From assembly GCA_025362315.1 (NCBI GenBank), contig JANYGP010000057.1, forward strand, positions 1-38,194: 38,194 nt of DNA, written 5' to 3'. The notes beneath the pieces were generated by a model. It was not told the DNA's origin and did no database searches. It saw only the letters and a program-made list of their open reading frames with translations. This document shows, piece by piece, positions 27,199 through 34,020 of the stretch. The position numbers were made by a program, and so were the translations under genes. Position 1 is the first letter of the stretch. The number at the start of each line of letters is the position of its first letter. This stretch comes from Polaromonas sp. (GTDB lineage Bacteria; Pseudomonadota; Gammaproteobacteria; Burkholderiales; Burkholderiaceae_C).

Positions 27199-28314
27199 TT
27201 AGATCGAGCCAATCACGCCTTCAACCAGGTAGTTCATCTTCTCCAGCTCTATATCGGTTTGCTTTTGGGTTTTGCCAGCTGCAATCACGGTGTTGCCCTT
27301 GTTGTCTTTGAGCGGGCCTTTGAACACATCAAACGTGCCGGCTACCATCTTGGCCTGGGTGTCATCGGCCTGCTTTTTGGCAGCAGGCGTGACCATGGCG
27401 CCGTAGGCAGACATCTTGACAAAGCCTTCTTTCAAGCCGCCGCGAATAAAGTTCGGATGTGGCTTGCCAGATTGCGCGGCTTCAACGATGGTTTTGTAGG
27501 CCGTCAGCCAGTTCCATTCGGCACCGGTCAGGTAAGCATTTGGCGCGAGTTTGGCCTGGCTGGCGTGGTAGCCGCAGACCATCTTGCCGCGCTTGGCAGC
27601 GGTTTCAATGATGACTTTCGGGCCGTCAACGTGCATGCTGATGACGTCGCAGTTTTGGTCGGCCAGGCTGTTGGTGGCCTCGGCTTCCTTGACGGGCATG
27701 GACCATTCACCGGTGAAGATGACATTGCAGGTGATGCCTGGCTTGACCGAGCGCGCACCCATCAAAAAGGAGTTGGCATTGCGCAGCACGGTGGGGATGG
27801 GCTTGGCCGCCACAAAGCCGATTTTGTTGGTCTTGCTCATGTGCGCGGCCACCACACCATTTAAAAACTGGCACTCCTCGATGTAGCCGTAAAAGCTGCC
27901 GGTGTTTTTGGGGTGCTTGCCCTCTGTCCACAAACCGCCGCAATGCGCAAAACGGACGTTCGGGTTGGCTGCGGCAAGCGCCAGCATGTGCGGATCAAAA
28001 TAACCAAACGAGGTTGGCATGATCAGGCTTGCACCATCTTGCGCAATCATGCCGCCCATTGTTTTTTGCACAGCCACGGTTTCTGGCACGTTTTCTTCTT
28101 CAACCACCTTGATGCCGGGCATTTTTTTGAGCTCTGCAGCAGCAACCGCCTGGGCCTGGTTGTAGCCAAAATCATCGCGCGGGCCAACGTAAATCACGCC
28201 AACTGTCAGCGGCTTTTGCGCCAGCGCCTGGCCCTGCCAGCCCAGCGTGCCTGCAGCTGCAAGCGCAGCGATGGATTTGAGGGAATCGCGGCGGTTCAAA
28301 GGGCTCAGGCTCAT
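27199..28314 (-). CDS. BMP-family ABC transporter substrate-binding protein (block B)
   Basis: This binding protein, 371 residues, is the first gene of block B. The N-terminus MSLSPLNRRDSLKSIAALAAAGTLGWQGQALAQ is Tat-like with a twin arginine. Family motifs are LTVGVIYVGPRDDFGYNQAQAVAAAEL and ASLIMPTSFGYFDPHML. BMP proteins of this class often bind nucleosides or purines; with BiuH, formamidase and AtzEFG nearby, a ureide or purine-breakdown product is plausible (inference). A dyad typical of GntR operators lies about 70 bp upstream (28385-28398). Confidence 0.9.
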   Translation of the reverse strand: MSLSPLNRRDSLKSIAALAAAGTLGWQGQALAQKPLTVGVIYVGPRDDFGYNQAQAVAAAELKKMPGIKVVEEENVPETVAVQKTMGGMIAQDGASLIMPTSFGYFDPHMLALAAANPNVRFAHCGGLWTEGKHPKNTGSFYGYIEECQFLNGVVAAHMSKTNKIGFVAAKPIPTVLRNANSFLMGARSVKPGITCNVIFTGEWSMPVKEAEATNSLADQNCDVISMHVDGPKVIIETAAKRGKMVCGYHASQAKLAPNAYLTGAEWNWLTAYKTIVEAAQSGKPHPNFIRGGLKEGFVKMSAYGAMVTPAAKKQADDTQAKMVAGTFDVFKGPLKDNKGNTVIAAGKTQKQTDIELEKMNYLVEGVIGSI

Positions 28315-28384
28315 AGAAATATTCCAAAAAAGTGAAGTGGATGGTCAGGAAAGCTTCAAAGCAGTGCAGCTATCAGATGTACCG

Positions 28385-28398
28385 TCTTGAATACAAGA
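28385..28398. promoter_or_regulatory. Candidate GntR operator Op1 upstream of block B
   Basis: This is a perfect dyad TCTTG-AATA-CAAGA, with AAT-ATT-like flanks, 71-84 bp upstream of the BMP binding-protein start. The same arms and the same spacing occur at 35763-35776 before atzF. The dyad size and TTG-N4-CAA core suit an FCD-type GntR protein such as the one at 20356-21078. Confidence 0.6.
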
Positions 28399-28426
28399 TT
28401 CAAAGCAAATAGCGTGCCCCAAGTGC

Positions 28427-29443
28427 TTATTCGGCCCTTGCCCCTGTTGATCTGGCAATGTCTGCCCAGCGCCTGGAGTCAGTTTTTAGCAGTGCAGCGA
28501 AACTGGCGGCAGGTGTAAATGAGACTTCAGCACCGCGTTGCCACATCTGGCCACGCATCTGTGTGTCCAGGGTGAAGACTTGAACATCAGATTCAATCTT
28601 GCGCACGATCGCGTCGGGTGTGCCTTTGGGCACAAACAGGCCGTACCACTGGTCAGACGCAAATCCCAGATAGCCCAGGCTGGCAACCGTGGGCACACCC
28701 GGCAGCCGCGACGCAGCGCGCGCGCCTGTCACCGCCAGCGCCCGCAGCTTGCCGCCTTCAATCAACGGTAAGGCTGAGACAATGATGTCCATCATGACCT
28801 GTGTTCGGCCTGCTATCAAATCAGGCAGAGCCTGCGCGCTGCCGCGGTAGGGCACATGCATCATGCTGATTTTGGCAAGCGACAAAAACCACTCAGTGGT
28901 CAGGTGGGGCAATGAACCGCTGCCGTTGGATGCATAACTTAGCTTGCCCGGGTTGGCTCTGGCAAAAGCCACCAGCTGGGCAAACGTTTTAAATGGCGAT
29001 TCAGACGGTACAACCACTACCAGCGGCGACGTTGCAAAGCCTGCAACGGGCAGCAAATCGACCAGCGGGTCGTAGCCCAGTTTGGGGTAAATATGTGGCG
29101 CAATCGTGATGCCTGCCGGGATACCCATGACCAGGGTGTAGCCATCGGGAGCGCTTTTGGCACCCATTTCAGTGCCAATGGTTGAACTGGCTCCGACGCG
29201 GTTTTCAGGCACCACAGGTTGGCGCCAGGCCTGGGCAAGTGCGTTGCCGACTGCGCGTGCTGCATAGTCGGTTGCCCCACCTGCGGGGAAGGGGATGATG
29301 AGCCTGGTTGCCCGTGTTGGGTAGGCGGCGGTTTGCGCAAAGCTGGTGGGCAGCTGCGCTGCAAGCGGCAAGACCATTGCGGTCTGAAGCAGGTGGCGAC
29401 GCGCTTTAAATAAAATGGGCATCGCACTTTCGGCGTTCTTCAT
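28427..29443 (-). CDS. Bug-family (TctC-like) tripartite tricarboxylate transporter binding protein
   Basis: This Bug-type periplasmic binding protein, 338 residues, typical of Burkholderiales, has a signal peptide ending near SFAQ. The family pattern is seen: YPTRATRLIIPFPAGGATDYAAR, NRVGASSTIGTEMGAKSAPDGYTLVMG and PYRGSAQALPDLIAGRTQVMMD. Bug proteins usually bind carboxylates or amides and are often orphaned from TctAB. No TctA/TctB genes are in the window. It follows atzE by 37 bp and closes block A, so it may capture a substrate of AtzE/AtzF (context only). Confidence 0.9.
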   Translation of the reverse strand: MKNAESAMPILFKARRHLLQTAMVLPLAAQLPTSFAQTAAYPTRATRLIIPFPAGGATDYAARAVGNALAQAWRQPVVPENRVGASSTIGTEMGAKSAPDGYTLVMGIPAGITIAPHIYPKLGYDPLVDLLPVAGFATSPLVVVVPSESPFKTFAQLVAFARANPGKLSYASNGSGSLPHLTTEWFLSLAKISMMHVPYRGSAQALPDLIAGRTQVMMDIIVSALPLIEGGKLRALAVTGARAASRLPGVPTVASLGYLGFASDQWYGLFVPKGTPDAIVRKIESDVQVFTLDTQMRGQMWQRGAEVSFTPAASFAALLKTDSRRWADIARSTGARAE

Positions 29444-29480
29444 AGGGGCTCCTCACCAATCAGCAAACACCACGCAGGGC

Positions 29481-30881
29481 TCATGCCAGCGACGCACTTT
29501 TGACATGCGCAACGCCAGCGTCCTCAAGTGCCTGTGCAGCACGAAATACCAGGTCTTCGCGCCATGGTGCGGCAATGATCTGTACGCCAATCGGCATGCC
29601 GCCAGTGCCCGCTGGCCACAGGGGTGCGGCCGCAACCGGGCAGCCCGCAAACGAAATCGGCTGGGTCAGTAATCCCATGGCGGCGCGTGCCGGGTGCTGC
29701 GTGCTGTTGATGTCCAGCCACTCGGTGCCAATCACGGGCGCGCTGACGGGCGTGGCGGCTGTGAGCAGAATGTCCCAGTCATTGAACAGTGCGTTGACCT
29801 TGTCACGGTACATGCGGCGTACCCGGTGTGCCTTGATGGTCCAGTCGGCGGGCTGCAAAGCTCCCGCGATAAACCGGTCAACCGACAGCGGCTCAAACTC
29901 GTCAGCACGGGTGCGCAGTTCGTTCAGGTGCAGGCTACCGCCTTCGCTGGCCGTGATGATGAAAGCCGCTGCACGACTCAATGCGGCATCGGGCCAAATG
30001 ACTTCGTCAGTTGCTCCCAGTGTCATGGCTGCCAGTGCCACCACCTCTCTGGCGGCTGGGCTGGCATGGTCTTGAAAATAGCCGCCGAGAATGCCTATGC
30101 GTAAACCATCAATACCGCGGGCCAAGTGCGGCATGACAGGCTGAACTTCAAGCGCATGACAACCGGCATCGAGCGGGTCGGGGCTTTGCAGCGCGTCATA
30201 AGCCAGTGCCAGACCAGCCAGACTATTGGCCATCGGCCCCAGGTGGTCAATGCTGTGCACAAACGGGTAAGTGCCGCGCCGCGACAGTCTGCCAAAAGTC
30301 GGCTTCAAGCCCCACACGCCGCACAGTGATGCGGGTACACGTATGGAGCCGTTGGTGTCTGAACCCAATGTGATGGGTATCTGACCCGCTGCCACCGACG
30401 CCCCGGAGCCACCCGACGAGCCACCCGCAATCCGGCTCAGGTCGTGCGGGTTGCAGGTAGGGCCGTAGTGGGTGTTTTCCGTGGTAAACCCATACGCATA
30501 TTCGTCCATGTTCAGCGCACCGACCAGCACCGCGCCAGCGACTTTCATCTGGCTGACCAAAAAGGCGTCTTGAGTAGCTGCTGAATGACTGCGATTGACG
30601 CTTGAGCCCGCCAGCGTCACCAGGCCTTCAATGTCAAACAGGTTTTTAACTGCGTAGGGCACACCCGCCAGCGGGCCAAGCGCGTGACCTTTGGCACGGC
30701 GTGCGTCGACGGCATCAGCTTCAGCAAAAGCGCGATTCAAAGTCTTGTCAGTGAAGGCATTGACGAGTGGGTCGGTGGCTTCTATCTGGCTCACACAGGA
30801 TTCAAGCAACGCACGCGCCGTTGTTTCGCCAGTGGCAATGCTGGCAGCCATGGCAGGCGCATCAAGTGCTCTATTATTCAT
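29481..30881 (-). CDS. atzE: AtzE/HpxY-type amidase (carboxybiuret/oxalurate-type hydrolase, large subunit)
   Basis: This amidase-signature enzyme has 466 residues. In the cyanuric acid pathway AtzE deaminates 1-carboxybiuret to 1,3-dicarboxyurea in complex with AtzG; in Klebsiella the homologue HpxY acts with HpxX in oxalurate use. The triad reads as Lys79 (PYAVKNLFD), Ser155 (AGGSSGGSG) and Ser179 (DTNGSIRVP). The AtzE hallmark LVGALNMDEYAYGFTTENTHYGPTCNPHDLSRIAGGSSGG is present. Its start (ATG 30881) overlaps the AtzG stop as ATGA and lies inside a repeat copy. No cyanuric acid hydrolase (AtzD) is in the window, so the in vivo substrate is open. Confidence 0.9.
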   Translation of the reverse strand: MNNRALDAPAMAASIATGETTARALLESCVSQIEATDPLVNAFTDKTLNRAFAEADAVDARRAKGHALGPLAGVPYAVKNLFDIEGLVTLAGSSVNRSHSAATQDAFLVSQMKVAGAVLVGALNMDEYAYGFTTENTHYGPTCNPHDLSRIAGGSSGGSGASVAAGQIPITLGSDTNGSIRVPASLCGVWGLKPTFGRLSRRGTYPFVHSIDHLGPMANSLAGLALAYDALQSPDPLDAGCHALEVQPVMPHLARGIDGLRIGILGGYFQDHASPAAREVVALAAMTLGATDEVIWPDAALSRAAAFIITASEGGSLHLNELRTRADEFEPLSVDRFIAGALQPADWTIKAHRVRRMYRDKVNALFNDWDILLTAATPVSAPVIGTEWLDINSTQHPARAAMGLLTQPISFAGCPVAAAPLWPAGTGGMPIGVQIIAAPWREDLVFRAAQALEDAGVAHVKSASLA

Positions 30882-30920
30882 AGCTGCTTACGTCCAATTT
30901 CATTGGGCTTGTATGCTGCA
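30868..30920 (+). repeat. Short interspersed repeat copy R7 at the atzG/atzE junction
   Basis: This copy reads GCTCTATTATTCATAGCTGC, then TTACGTCCAATTTCATTGGGCTTGTATGC. It is more diverged than R2-R4 but keeps the lead, the AGCTGC core and the GATTGGCT-like block (CATTGGGCTT). Read on the minus strand, it supplies the last residues of AtzG (about AYKPNEIGRKQL) and the first residues of AtzE, including the ATGA overlap. Confidence 0.55.
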
Positions 30921-31099
30921 GGGCAATATATTTCGGCCAGTTCAACATCTACAGGCAGGTCTCCCGCATCCAGCAGCGCGGCCATGGCAACGGTGCGTTG
31001 CAGGTGCGCCGCGACTCGTTCGGCTCGCGCTGCGTCCATGGGAATACCCAGCAATTGCGCCGTGCTGTTGACGTAATCCAAAGTTGATTTTTGATTCAT
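30878..31099 (-). CDS. atzG: AtzG/HpxX-type small subunit (DUF4089)
   Basis: AtzG is the GatC-like small subunit required for a stable AtzE amidase. The ATG at 31099 gives 73 residues beginning MNQKSTLDYV. The DUF4089 pattern reads STLDYVNSTAQLLGIPMDAARAERVAAHLQRTVAMAALLD..PVDVELAEIYCPAAY. The GTG at 31186 in the same frame is rejected because it would translate a REP-like sequence. The pair mirrors gatC-gatA in the same window: a short helical subunit followed by an amidase, joined by ATGA. Confidence 0.88.
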   Translation of the reverse strand: MNQKSTLDYVNSTAQLLGIPMDAARAERVAAHLQRTVAMAALLDAGDLPVDVELAEIYCPAAYKPNEIGRKQL

Positions 31100-31126
31100 G
31101 GCGATTTTTCCAACGGCAATTTCTGA

Positions 31127-31170
31127 CTCCCTCTCCCAGGGTGGGAGAGGGTTGGGGTGAGGGTGCTGTT
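31127..31170. repeat. REP-like palindrome (CCCTCTCCC...GGGAGAGGG)
   Basis: This palindrome has arms CCCTCTCCC and GGGAGAGGG around a short loop, followed by TTGGGGTGAGGG. It is a dispersed intergenic repeat found in many proteobacteria. It follows the stop of the ABC ATPase gene (31170) directly and lies before the atzG start. In RNA it would form a strong hairpin that could partly end or stabilise transcripts between the transporter genes and atzGE. Confidence 0.7.
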
Positions 31171-31991
31171 TATCGCCGCACTTCACGCTGAAAAATCTCC
31201 AGACTGCGTTTTTTGGCGGTGATAAAGCTGGGCTCTGACAAGGTCTCAGTTGAACGCGGTCTGGCGTCGTTGTAATGCAATATTTCAGCCACCCTGGTAG
31301 GCCGTTTGGTCAGCAGCAGCACCTGGTCGGCCAGGTACACCGCTTCTTCGAGATCGTGTGACACCAACAGCATCGTCGTGCCCGTCTGCATGAAGACTTC
31401 CTGCAGCTTTTCACGAATGAAAAGTGTCATCTCAAAGTCAAGCGCTGAAAACGGCTCATCCAGAAACAGCACCTCGGGCTTGGGAGCCAGCGCCCGCATG
31501 ATGGAGGCTGTCTGCTGCTGCCCGCCTGACAGCTCGTACGGGTAGCGATTCAGGTCAAACTTCACATCAAACGAAGCCACCAGCTCTGCCATCCGGCGGT
31601 CAACTTCAGCTTTTGATTTTCCTTCCAGCTTGAGCGGGTAGGCAATGTTGTCGATGGTGCGCATCCACGGGAACAGGGCCTCGCGGTAGTTTTGAAACAC
31701 ATAGCCAATCTTGGTGTCTTTTAGCGACTTGCCATCAAACAAAATCTCACCCGCATCTATCGGCACCAGCCCGGCAATCATGTTGATCAGGGTCGATTTG
31801 CCGCACCCGTTGGGGCCAAACACCGACACGATTTTGTTCTTGGGAATGTCCAGGTCGAAATTTTCATACAGCGGCCAGCCCGCAAAGTATTTGGTCAAAC
31901 CGCGAATGGTGATGTGCGTGCCCGCTGGGCCCGGCTTGAATTGACGGACAGGCATATCGGCAAATACAAGGGAATTGAGAACTTCAGCCAT
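31170..31991 (-). CDS. ABC transporter ATP-binding protein, SsuB/TauB type (block A)
   Basis: This ATPase of the second SsuABC/ThiXYZ-type importer has 273 residues from the ATG at 31991 (MAEVLNSLVFADM). It has Walker A GPNGCGKSTLINM, signature ELSGGQQQTASIMRAL, Walker B VLFLDEPFSALD and switch VSHDLEEAV. Its N-terminus carries about 25 extra residues (MAEVLNSLVFADMPVRQFKPGPAG) before the ABC fold. The permease is upstream, separated by palindromic element P2. Confidence 0.9.
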   Translation of the reverse strand: MAEVLNSLVFADMPVRQFKPGPAGTHITIRGLTKYFAGWPLYENFDLDIPKNKIVSVFGPNGCGKSTLINMIAGLVPIDAGEILFDGKSLKDTKIGYVFQNYREALFPWMRTIDNIAYPLKLEGKSKAEVDRRMAELVASFDVKFDLNRYPYELSGGQQQTASIMRALAPKPEVLFLDEPFSALDFEMTLFIREKLQEVFMQTGTTMLLVSHDLEEAVYLADQVLLLTKRPTRVAEILHYNDARPRSTETLSEPSFITAKKRSLEIFQREVRR

Positions 31992-32036
31992 GACGCACCC
32001 CGACAAGATTCGATGTTTTGATTCTTCCCTTCAAGC

Positions 32037-32124
32037 AGGGGCCGCAGAACCGGCTTTGCCGGGCTGCAGGCGCAGCGGCCCCCTCGGGGGGCAGGGCGCT
32101 ACGCGAAGCGAGCAACCGTGGGGG
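32037..32124. mobile_element. Short palindromic insertion-like element (copy P2)
   Basis: This is a GC-rich stretch containing CCCCCTCGGGGGGCAG, then TACGCGAAGCGA and CCGTGGGGG. It matches P1 (839-912) in the CCCCCTCGGGGGG centre and the TAC-CGAAG-GA-CAA-CGTGGGGG 3' part. It lies between the permease stop (32130) and ATPase start (31991), and accounts for most of that 138-bp gap. No flanking direct repeat was found here. Confidence 0.7.
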
Positions 32125-32129
32125 CGACA

Positions 32130-32981
32130 TCATCTTCCGCTCCAGTGAACGATGCGTTTTTCAAACACCAAAAACAAAACATTCAGCGCATAACCCATCA
32201 CACCCGCCGACAAAATCGCGGCGTACATGTCTTTGACGCGCATGACCTGCTGCGCATTGATGATGCGGTTGCCCAGACCGTTGTCTGCGCCAATGAACAT
32301 CTCGGCCACGATCACAATCACCAGCGCCATTGACACAGCTGAGCGCAGGCCGACAAACGTCGGTTGCAGGCTTTCCCACACCAGCACGTCTTTGAAAACC
32401 TGCCAGCGTGATGCACCCATGACTTTGGCGGCCATGACGCGCTGCTTGCGGGCGTTCATCACACCATAAGCGCTGTTGAACACCACAATCAAAAATGCGC
32501 CGAACGCTGCAATGGCCACTTTGTTGATGTCTGAAATGCCGAAAATCATCATGAACAGCGGGATCAATGCTGACGACGGCGTGGAGCGGAAAAAGTCAAT
32601 CAAAAACTCGACACTGCGGTAAGATTTTTCATTGCTGCCCAGCGCAATCCCCAAAGGCACACCGACCGATGCAGCAATTAAAAAGGCCTGCACCGTGCGC
32701 CACAGCGTCACACCAAAATCAGTCAGCAATGGGCCACCAGCCAGACCACCGATGAGTGCTAGCACGGTATCAATCGGCGGCGGCAACAGAATAGCTTTGA
32801 CCAGGCCAAGGCGGACAACCAGATCCCACACCAAAAGCAGCAATACCGGCCCCATGAAGGGCAGGGCCCGGTCCCGGGCGGGCGTGTTTGTCACGACTGC
32901 AGCCGTCGCTGTTTGCGGCGTCCAGGGTGTGCCCGCCGGGCTTGTGGGCACTTTTGTGGCTGCCAAGGTGTCCGTGGTCAT
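32130..32981 (-). CDS. ABC transporter permease, SsuC/TauC type (block A)
   Basis: This permease of 283 residues has about six membrane segments after a soluble N-terminus of about 40 residues rich in Thr/Ala/Pro. The EAA-like coupling motif is ARKQRVMAAKVMGASRWQVFKDVLVWESLQPTFVGLRSAVSMALVIV. It pairs with the ATPase at 31170-31991 and the binding protein at 32986-33978, which ends 4 bp before its start. Confidence 0.9.
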   Translation of the reverse strand: MTTDTLAATKVPTSPAGTPWTPQTATAAVVTNTPARDRALPFMGPVLLLLVWDLVVRLGLVKAILLPPPIDTVLALIGGLAGGPLLTDFGVTLWRTVQAFLIAASVGVPLGIALGSNEKSYRSVEFLIDFFRSTPSSALIPLFMMIFGISDINKVAIAAFGAFLIVVFNSAYGVMNARKQRVMAAKVMGASRWQVFKDVLVWESLQPTFVGLRSAVSMALVIVIVAEMFIGADNGLGNRIINAQQVMRVKDMYAAILSAGVMGYALNVLFLVFEKRIVHWSGR

Positions 32982-32985
32982 GGAC

Positions 32986-33978
32986 TCAAGCCCTGTACAT
33001 CATCGAGTCCACCATCAGCCGTGATGCGAACACACCGCGCTCGGTGAACAGGTCAAAAAACTTCTGAAAGTGGCCGATGTCAGCGGTCGTGAATTCATTG
33101 AACATCGTGTACGCCGCCAGCGGCACTTCTGCAGTCAGTGGTCCTTCAATGGCGGTGTAGCCTTTCAAAAATTGCCGCGCCTCCACATTTTTGCTGCGCA
33201 CATAGTTCACACCCTTGGCGTAAGCGGCGATATATTTTTTGGCATCATCCGGGTGTTTTTTGATGAATGCTGACGTCAGCGCAGCAGAGCCGCCAAACCA
33301 GGGAGCCATCGGGTCGCCCAGCACGTATTTGGCAATCACACCCGTCTCAACCGTGCGGGTGGTGCCGTTCAGCCGTCCAATGGTGCCAGTGGGCTCCAGC
33401 GTGTAGCAACCGTCCAGCTGGCCCGCAGCCAGCGCAGCAACGTGTTGACCAATCGGCAGCTCGGTGACTGTTGCACCTGTGGCACCGCCGCGCTCCAGAA
33501 TGGTTTTGGCCAGCGTGACGTTTTGTATGCCGGGGCCGGAGCCGATTTTTTTGCCTTTCAAATCAGCAATGGTTTTGACCGTGCTGTTGATGGGCACGAT
33601 GACGACGTCGAGGACATTTTTAACGTTGCTGGGGTTGGCACAAAAGATCTTGAAGCTGCCAGGTGCCGCCAGTTCGCCCACAGCGATGTTGCCGGAGCCT
33701 GTGCCATTGGCGCAGCCGTCCATGCGGTCGGCTAGCATGCCTTCCATGATTTGCTGCGCGCCCGCCAGGCGGATGACTTCAACGTTGACGCCGGCTTCTT
33801 TGAAGTAACCCAGTTCAACCGCGGCGTAGAAAGGCAGCCCGGCTGCAATCGGCCAATAGCCGACGCGAATTTTGGGGCCGCTTTGCGCGCGCACAAAGGC
33901 GGGCGCTGTCAGTACGCCAAGGGCGGCTGCGGACGTTTTCAGGATTTGACGGCGTGACGGGGGGTTGGTGTGAGACAT
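32986..33978 (-). CDS. ABC transporter substrate-binding protein, SsuA/NMT1-like (block A)
   Basis: This binding protein of 330 residues starts at the ATG at 33978 (MSHTNPPSRRQIL), with GGAG about nine bases upstream. A Tat signal is clear (SRRQILKTSAAALGVLTAPAFVRAQ). Binding-fold motifs are KIRVGYWPIAAGLPFYAAVELGYFKEAGVNVEVI and GKKIGSGPGIQNVTLAKTIL. Ligands of relatives include taurine, nitrate and thiamine precursors; the ligand here is unknown. Directly downstream of atzF (gap 42 bp), so allophanate-yielding compounds are candidates. Confidence 0.88.
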   Translation of the reverse strand: MSHTNPPSRRQILKTSAAALGVLTAPAFVRAQSGPKIRVGYWPIAAGLPFYAAVELGYFKEAGVNVEVIRLAGAQQIMEGMLADRMDGCANGTGSGNIAVGELAAPGSFKIFCANPSNVKNVLDVVIVPINSTVKTIADLKGKKIGSGPGIQNVTLAKTILERGGATGATVTELPIGQHVAALAAGQLDGCYTLEPTGTIGRLNGTTRTVETGVIAKYVLGDPMAPWFGGSAALTSAFIKKHPDDAKKYIAAYAKGVNYVRSKNVEARQFLKGYTAIEGPLTAEVPLAAYTMFNEFTTADIGHFQKFFDLFTERGVFASRLMVDSMMYRA

Positions 33979-34020
33979 CTTGGATAACTCCTGGTGATTG
34001 AAATAGAACGTGATCAAAAC

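Noticed and set aside
31100..31186. Longer start for atzG at GTG 31186.
   Set aside because: It would translate the REP-like palindrome into a proline-rich leader with no homology; the ATG at 31099 matches the family length.
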